Origin: Bacillus_I endophytica_A | Lineage (GTDB): Bacteria; Bacillota; Bacilli; Bacillales; Bacillaceae_H | DNA length: 64,000 bases | Assembly (NCBI RefSeq): GCF_026790145.1 | Contig: NZ_JALAMS010000034.1 | Coordinates: 1-64,000, forward strand | Direction: 5' to 3' | Shown: positions 60,216 to 64,000 of the stretch, piece by piece | How the letters are laid out: every line of letters starts with the position of its first letter | Numbering within the stretch: position 1 is the first letter of the stretch | Position numbers and translations under genes: made by a program | Notes under the pieces: generated by a model | What the model was told of the DNA's origin: nothing | Seen by the model: only the letters and a program-made list of their open reading frames with translations | Databases searched by the model: none

Positions 60216-61244
60216 TTAACGTCTAAAACCATCCGCGTATTGTTTAGGAATTTCAGTTTCTTTGTTTAATTTTTTCGATGCTTCTAATGCCCAGTAAGGA
60301 TTTCTTAACATGCCTCGGCCAATAGCAATAAGGTCTGCTTCCTCATTTCCAATCACTGCGTTAGCAAGTGTTGGTTCATCTAATCTTCCTACAGCAATAA
60401 CAGGAACATTAAGCGCTTTTTTTATTTCTCTTGCAAGAGGCACTTGGTATCCTGCGTGTGTTCCAGGACGTCCCCCTGCCCCGATTGGACCTTCTCCACC
60501 TGAAGAGATGTCAAAGATATCAACGCCTTCTTCTTGATATTTTTTCGCAAATTCGATGCTTTCTTCGATATCATACCCATCTTCTACATATTCTTTTGCA
60601 GAAATACGCATTATTAATGGCATATCTTCTGGCATTTCCTCTTTAGCTGCGCGAAGAACTTCACGACCAAACTTCGTTAAATCTTGTCCATACTCATCGT
60701 CACGTTTGTTTGTTAATGGAGAATGGAATTGATGAATTAAGTAGCCATGAGCACCATGAATTTCAATCGCATCAACGCCTGCTTTCACTGCACGTTGTAC
60801 CGCTTTACGGAACTTTTCGACCATCTCTTTTACTTCTTCAGTTGAAAATGCACGAGGTTGTTTATAATTTTCATCAAAAGCAATGGCCGACGGTGCTACA
60901 GGAACTTCTGCATCTTCTGCTTTACGTCCTGCGTGGGCAATTTGGATGCCTACTTTCGCTCCGTATTTGTGACAAGCATCTACAATGCGTTTGAGTGCTG
61001 GAATTTGATCATCAGACCATAAACCTAAGTCGTAATCTGAAATTCGTCCGTCTGGTTCTACATCTGTCATTTCAATTATAATAAATCCAGCTCCACCAAT
61101 TGCCCGACTTACATAATGTAGATAATGAAAGTCTGTCGCAATTCCATCTTTCGCATTTACTGAATATTGACACATGGGAGGCATAACAATACGGTTTTTC
61201 ATCTCCAGCCCTTTTAGTTTATAAGGCGCAAATAAATCGTTCAT
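60216..61244 (-). CDS. namA: NADPH dehydrogenase NamA (old yellow enzyme)
   Basis: A 342-residue FMN enzyme of the YqjM type that reduces alpha,beta-unsaturated aldehydes and ketones and some nitro compounds. It has MNDLFAPYKLKGLEMKNRI, the FMN-tuning Cys in MPPMCQYSVN, AHAGRKAEDAEVP, the His pair in IEIHGAHGYLIHQF, the C-terminal GRGMLRNPYWALEA and the YqjM-like ending YADGFRR. The ATG at 61244 follows AAAGGAG; the frame opens at 61322. Two copies of a promoter-operator module stand upstream, with a MarR gene behind them. Confidence 0.93.
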   Translation of the reverse strand: MNDLFAPYKLKGLEMKNRIVMPPMCQYSVNAKDGIATDFHYLHYVSRAIGGAGFIIIEMTDVEPDGRISDYDLGLWSDDQIPALKRIVDACHKYGAKVGIQIAHAGRKAEDAEVPVAPSAIAFDENYKQPRAFSTEEVKEMVEKFRKAVQRAVKAGVDAIEIHGAHGYLIHQFHSPLTNKRDDEYGQDLTKFGREVLRAAKEEMPEDMPLIMRISAKEYVEDGYDIEESIEFAKKYQEEGVDIFDISSGGEGPIGAGGRPGTHAGYQVPLAREIKKALNVPVIAVGRLDEPTLANAVIGNEEADLIAIGRGMLRNPYWALEASKKLNKETEIPKQYADGFRR

Positions 61245-61370
61245 TCTAAAAACTCCTTTATCATTTTTTTCTGCTTTAATGAACACCCAAAACAAATGGA
61301 AAGTGAAAAATCTTCTCCACATCTGACATCAGCGATCATCTTTTGGACTATTTATTGTCCATACGTTTTA

Positions 61371-61420
61371 ATATGCATGTGCACGCATTTAAATTACCAT
61401 CTCTATCATGCATCTATCAA
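61371..61420 (-). promoter_or_regulatory. Promoter-operator module, copy 1
   Basis: On the minus strand TTGATA (61420-61415), 18-base spacer, TAATTT (61396-61391), then the palindrome ATATGCATGTGCACGCATTT (61371-61390) directly after the -10. This copy is the nearer one to namA. Confidence 0.6.
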
Positions 61421-61495
61421 ATGATATTTCATCATTCAATATAGTTCAAAGACCAACCTATATAAATACCGCTAATGTTAAAAGTGATGAATTCA

Positions 61496-61544
61496 ATATG
61501 CATGCGCACGCATATAATTTACCATCTTATTTTTCTTCTGTCAA
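61496..61544 (-). promoter_or_regulatory. Promoter-operator module, copy 2
   Basis: On the minus strand a consensus TTGACA (61544-61539), 17-base spacer, TAAATT (61521-61516), then the near-palindrome ATATGCATGCGCACGCATAT (61496-61515). Copies 1 and 2 share about 33 bases and lie 125 bases apart. Confidence 0.65.
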
Positions 61545-61709
61545 ACGTTAATTCTACATAAACTTTAGTAGAAATTCATGTATCACTATAACGATTAAGT
61601 TAATACTTAAATATTAAGAATTTCCATTCAATATAAAGTAAAATGGGCAGGAGATAGAATCAAGAACATCCTCATATTTATTTCTATCTTCTTATACCCA
61701 TATCCTTTA

Positions 61710-62141
61710 TTATTGAAATTTGTTTAGGAACGATTGCCACTCACTCTGCATTTTTCCTTCTGCTAAGATGGATTGAAGGATTTCTTCAAAAGTAGCTAAA
61801 GCTTTGTTTAATTTTTCTTCCCCTAGCGGTGTTAACCGAGTATAAATACCTCGACGGTCATCTTCACATAGGTGTCTCTCTAATGCTCCACAGCTTTTTG
61901 CTTCCATTCTTCCAACTAACCTTGAAATCGCACTTTGACTCAATCCAACCATCTCTTGCAACTGCTGAAGTCTTAATTGCTTATCATCTGTCTGTGATAA
62001 AAAATAAAGAACATAAAACTCTTTTAATGATAGACTGTATTGTTCCTCTAGCGCACGTTCTAATGTATTTGCAATGTTTGTTTGTACATTAATGATGGAT
62101 AGCCAATTATCTAGAAGATTATGTCTTTGATTGCCCTCCAT
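61710..62141 (-). CDS. MarR-family regulator, likely repressor of namA
   Basis: A 143-residue winged-helix regulator: LKEFYVLYFLSQTDDKQLRL, LQEMVGLSQSAISRLVGRME and EDDRRGIYTRLTPLGEEKL give the full MarR domain. Two Cys (KSCGALERHLCEDD) flank the wing and could sense electrophiles, a common trigger for NamA-type enzymes; this is inference. It lies upstream of namA on the same strand with the duplicated operator between them. GGAGGGG precedes the ATG. Confidence 0.85.
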   Translation of the reverse strand: MEGNQRHNLLDNWLSIINVQTNIANTLERALEEQYSLSLKEFYVLYFLSQTDDKQLRLQQLQEMVGLSQSAISRLVGRMEAKSCGALERHLCEDDRRGIYTRLTPLGEEKLNKALATFEEILQSILAEGKMQSEWQSFLNKFQ

Positions 62142-62411
62142 ACAAACCCCTCCTGTTTTATCTAAATCATTTGTTAGCTCACTGAACTACATAATAGTTA
62201 CTATAATAGCATATAACTTACACTCATTATTAATATTTTATTTTACTAAGTCAAATTTATAGAAATAATCGAGAGCTATTAATATGATCATGTTTAGCTT
62301 ACTAAAATATGCTGTCTTCCCTAAATATACATTTTTGAACAACGTTTTTCTATCGTACATAAAGTGAAGTAACATGCTCAAGATGGGCGAGAATGAGATT
62401 GATTATAATAT
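62142..62411. other. Spacer upstream of the MarR gene
   Basis: AT-rich, with no copy of the ATATGCATG operator, so autoregulation of the MarR gene through that motif is not suggested. Confidence 0.35.
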
Positions 62412-62447
62412 AAAAGCCGATTCCCCTCTGTTAAGGAATCAGCTTTT
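62412..62447 (-). terminator. Terminator of the remnant at 62473
   Basis: AAAAGC-C-GATTCC / GGAATC-A-GCTTTTT with a T-run on the minus strand. Confidence 0.65.
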
Positions 62448-62472
62448 TAAGAAAGGATAACTTATAGACGAC

Positions 62473-62595
62473 CTATATTTCAAATTCTTTAATTTTTGCA
62501 TTAGGTCTTAAAATTTCTTCTTGATTAAACTCTTTTAATTGTTCACCATTTCTTACTTTTCGAACCCAATCTTGGTTAGCAAGCGCTCCTTTTCT
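62473..62595 (-). pseudogene. C-terminal remnant of a lost gene
   Basis: About 38 codons in frame, beginning GALANQDWVRKVRNGEQLKE and ending KIKEFEI with a TAG, followed by a real terminator. A stop lies just upstream in frame and no start codon is present. The composition is that of a true protein tail, but I do not recognise the family. Confidence 0.45.
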
Positions 62596-62698
62596 TTATA
62601 TCGATTTAGTTAACATAATAATTTTATAGGAAACTATAATGTATGGGGATTTTATTATTTCTTAAAGTACGGTTCTTTCAAAAGTTGATTTACCTTAT

Positions 62699-63799
62699 TT
62701 ACATTCTCCACCATACTGAAGATGAATGTGATATCTCTCCTGTTAATTCAATAGTTTCTCCAATCTTAGGAACTACCATATTCACGCCCTCCTTTTGTGC
62801 TTCTATTAAGGCTCGTTCTACAGGTTCCGTCCAAGGATGAAAAGCAAGCGTAAAAGCTCCCCAATGGATTAACATCATCCGCTTTCCACCTACATCGATA
62901 TTAGCTTGCACAGATTCTTCAGGCTTCATATGAATATCAGACCAGCGTTGATCATATTGGCCACCTTCCATTAAGGTCATATCAAACGGTCCATATTTTT
63001 TTCCTATTTCTTTAAAATGTTCATCATATCCCCCGTCTCCACTCGTATAAAAACGTGTTTTTTGTCCAAGAACGACCCATCCTCCCCATAGAGTCGTGTT
63101 TCGATTAAAAACTCCTCTTCCTGAAAAGTGTTTTGATGGTGTTAGCGCTACTGTTAAGCCCTTGAACTCCCTTTCCTCCCACCAATTCAGTTCAGTGATT
63201 TTTTCTTTGACAATGCCCCATCGAAGAAGGTGTGGGCTAACACCGAGAGGAACAAAGAAATGTTCCACTTTATTCTTTAACTTTCGGATTGACGGATAAT
63301 CAAGATGGTCATAATGGTCATGAGTAAGAAGGACAGCATCAATACGAGGTAATCTCTCAATAATTGTTAATGTATCTTGGCTATAACGTTTACTTCCTAC
63401 AAACGAAACTGGTGAAGCCACGGAACCTAACATTGGATCGACGAGCAGTTTCTTACCATCAATACTAAGTAAAAAAGCAGAGTGACCAAACCAAGTTAAA
63501 CTATCTTTTTCACTGTTGACTTTATTCCAATCAACCTCAACAATAGGGAGGTTTCGATTCGGTTTGCGCTCTTCTCTATTCCTAAAAGAATCTTTAAGCA
63601 TAGAGAACATATCACCAACACCCATATTCTCATTCGTTGGTACTAAATTCATAAATCTTCCATTTTGATAATTATTGAGGCTACTATAATTATCCTTTTG
63701 TTCTTTCTTTACACTTCCTCCAAATACAGGATGAAAGTTGATAAATGATACAATGGCCAGACATAATACAAGTAAAACAGCGATTAAATAAATCATCAC
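62699..63799 (-). CDS. Membrane-anchored metallo-beta-lactamase-fold hydrolase (NAPE-PLD/UlaG-like)
   Basis: A 366-residue protein. An N-terminal helix (IYLIAVLLVLCLAIVSFINF) anchors it, then a Ser/Asn linker and the MBL domain: WFGHSAFLLSIDGKKLLVDP, the metal motif LLTHDHYDHLDYPS, ALTPSKHFSGRG, the Asp in RFYTSGDGGYDEHF and a final His in MLIHWGAFTLAFHPW. The family includes N-acyl-phosphatidylethanolamine phospholipase D and UlaG lactonases. The substrate is unknown. GAAAGG lies upstream of an ATG pair at 63799/63796. Confidence 0.85.
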   Translation of the reverse strand: MMIYLIAVLLVLCLAIVSFINFHPVFGGSVKKEQKDNYSSLNNYQNGRFMNLVPTNENMGVGDMFSMLKDSFRNREERKPNRNLPIVEVDWNKVNSEKDSLTWFGHSAFLLSIDGKKLLVDPMLGSVASPVSFVGSKRYSQDTLTIIERLPRIDAVLLTHDHYDHLDYPSIRKLKNKVEHFFVPLGVSPHLLRWGIVKEKITELNWWEEREFKGLTVALTPSKHFSGRGVFNRNTTLWGGWVVLGQKTRFYTSGDGGYDEHFKEIGKKYGPFDMTLMEGGQYDQRWSDIHMKPEESVQANIDVGGKRMMLIHWGAFTLAFHPWTEPVERALIEAQKEGVNMVVPKIGETIELTGEISHSSSVWWRM

Positions 63800-63892
63800 T
63801 AGTTCCCCATTCCTTTCAACTTTAGCTATGTATTTTTTGAAGATGTCTCTTGCTTCTATTAGTATACTCTTATTCTTGTAAATTCAGAAAAT

Positions 63893-63934
63893 AAAAAAGC
63901 CTAACAACCATCATAAAGAGGTGTTAGACTTTTT
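63893..63934 (-). terminator. Hairpin at the right edge
   Basis: AAAAAAG-C-CTAACA / TGTTAG-A-CTTTTT. It is T-rich on the minus strand and probably ends a gene that lies beyond the window. Confidence 0.5.
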
Positions 63935-64000
63935 ATTTCTATACGCTCAATTTAGTTAAATGAAATTTCTGACTTTTAAACTTGTTGATTCTCATTTTTT

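Noticed and set aside
1..64000. tRNA, rRNA, CRISPR arrays or a replication origin
   Set aside because: No cloverleaf-like clusters, rRNA sequence, spaced repeat arrays or DnaA-box clusters were seen on reading; a dedicated RNA search was not possible.

Overview
The window reads as chromosome of a low-GC, spore-forming Bacillaceae. The H-type small acid-soluble spore protein, two DUF3231 proteins, a YvdTSR efflux locus, a Bacillus-type [4Fe-4S] ferredoxin and NamA all fit this. A Priestia/Bacillus megaterium-like host is my inference and is not proven by the sequence. No rRNA, tRNA or CRISPR array was seen.

Layout. 1-1033: one end of an IS3-family element with a run of Ns inside it and an A6G programmed-frameshift signal. 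1.4-9.1 kb: mixed housekeeping and stress genes on the minus strand (spermidine acetyltransferase SpeG; SMR efflux pair YvdSR with its TetR repressor YvdT and two matching operators; DUF1540 and DUF3231 proteins; a secreted tannase; a prolyl-4-hydroxylase-like oxygenase). 9.3-21.8 kb: an amine/agmatine region. It holds a TetR regulator, an amidohydrolase and an APC permease, then agmatine deiminase, a sigma-54 enhancer-binding regulator and a divergent operon (M20 amidohydrolase, class III aminotransferase, aldehyde dehydrogenase, APC permease). Canonical -24/-12 promoters stand before agmatine deiminase and before the operon. Together the genes spell agmatine -> N-carbamoylputrescine -> putrescine -> 4-aminobutanal -> GABA, with an M20 hydrolase where AguB or a putrescine transcarbamylase would be expected.

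21.8-33.4 kb: a decayed homocysteine synthase remnant, a flavin monooxygenase, a second DUF3231 protein, an AraC/GyrI regulator, an Mrr-like nuclease, a small operon of XRE regulator + mini VirD4-like ATPase + micropeptide, a HAD phosphatase/histidine kinase/response regulator operon, and a cluster of small membrane proteins.

33.4-54.9 kb: two adjacent catabolic islands, each with its own IclR regulator. The first (UxaA-type dehydratase-like proteins, SAF subunit, KdgT-like permease, fumarylacetoacetase-family hydrolase, U32-like protein) looks like hydroxy- or sugar-acid catabolism. The second (Rieske dioxygenase alpha/beta, ferredoxin, two SDRs, extradiol dioxygenase, alpha/beta hydrolase, aldehyde dehydrogenase, aspartate-dehydrogenase-like protein, ThDP enzyme, cupin, MFS importer) looks like a complete aromatic meta-cleavage route, substrate unknown. 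A near-identical palindrome before the cupin gene and before the importer is the likely IclR operator.

55-64 kb: sspH; an oxidative pentose-phosphate operon (zwf, a broken transketolase fragment, gnd, tal); NADPH dehydrogenase NamA behind a duplicated promoter-operator module, probably controlled by the neighbouring MarR protein; a gene remnant; and a membrane-anchored metallo-beta-lactamase-fold hydrolase.
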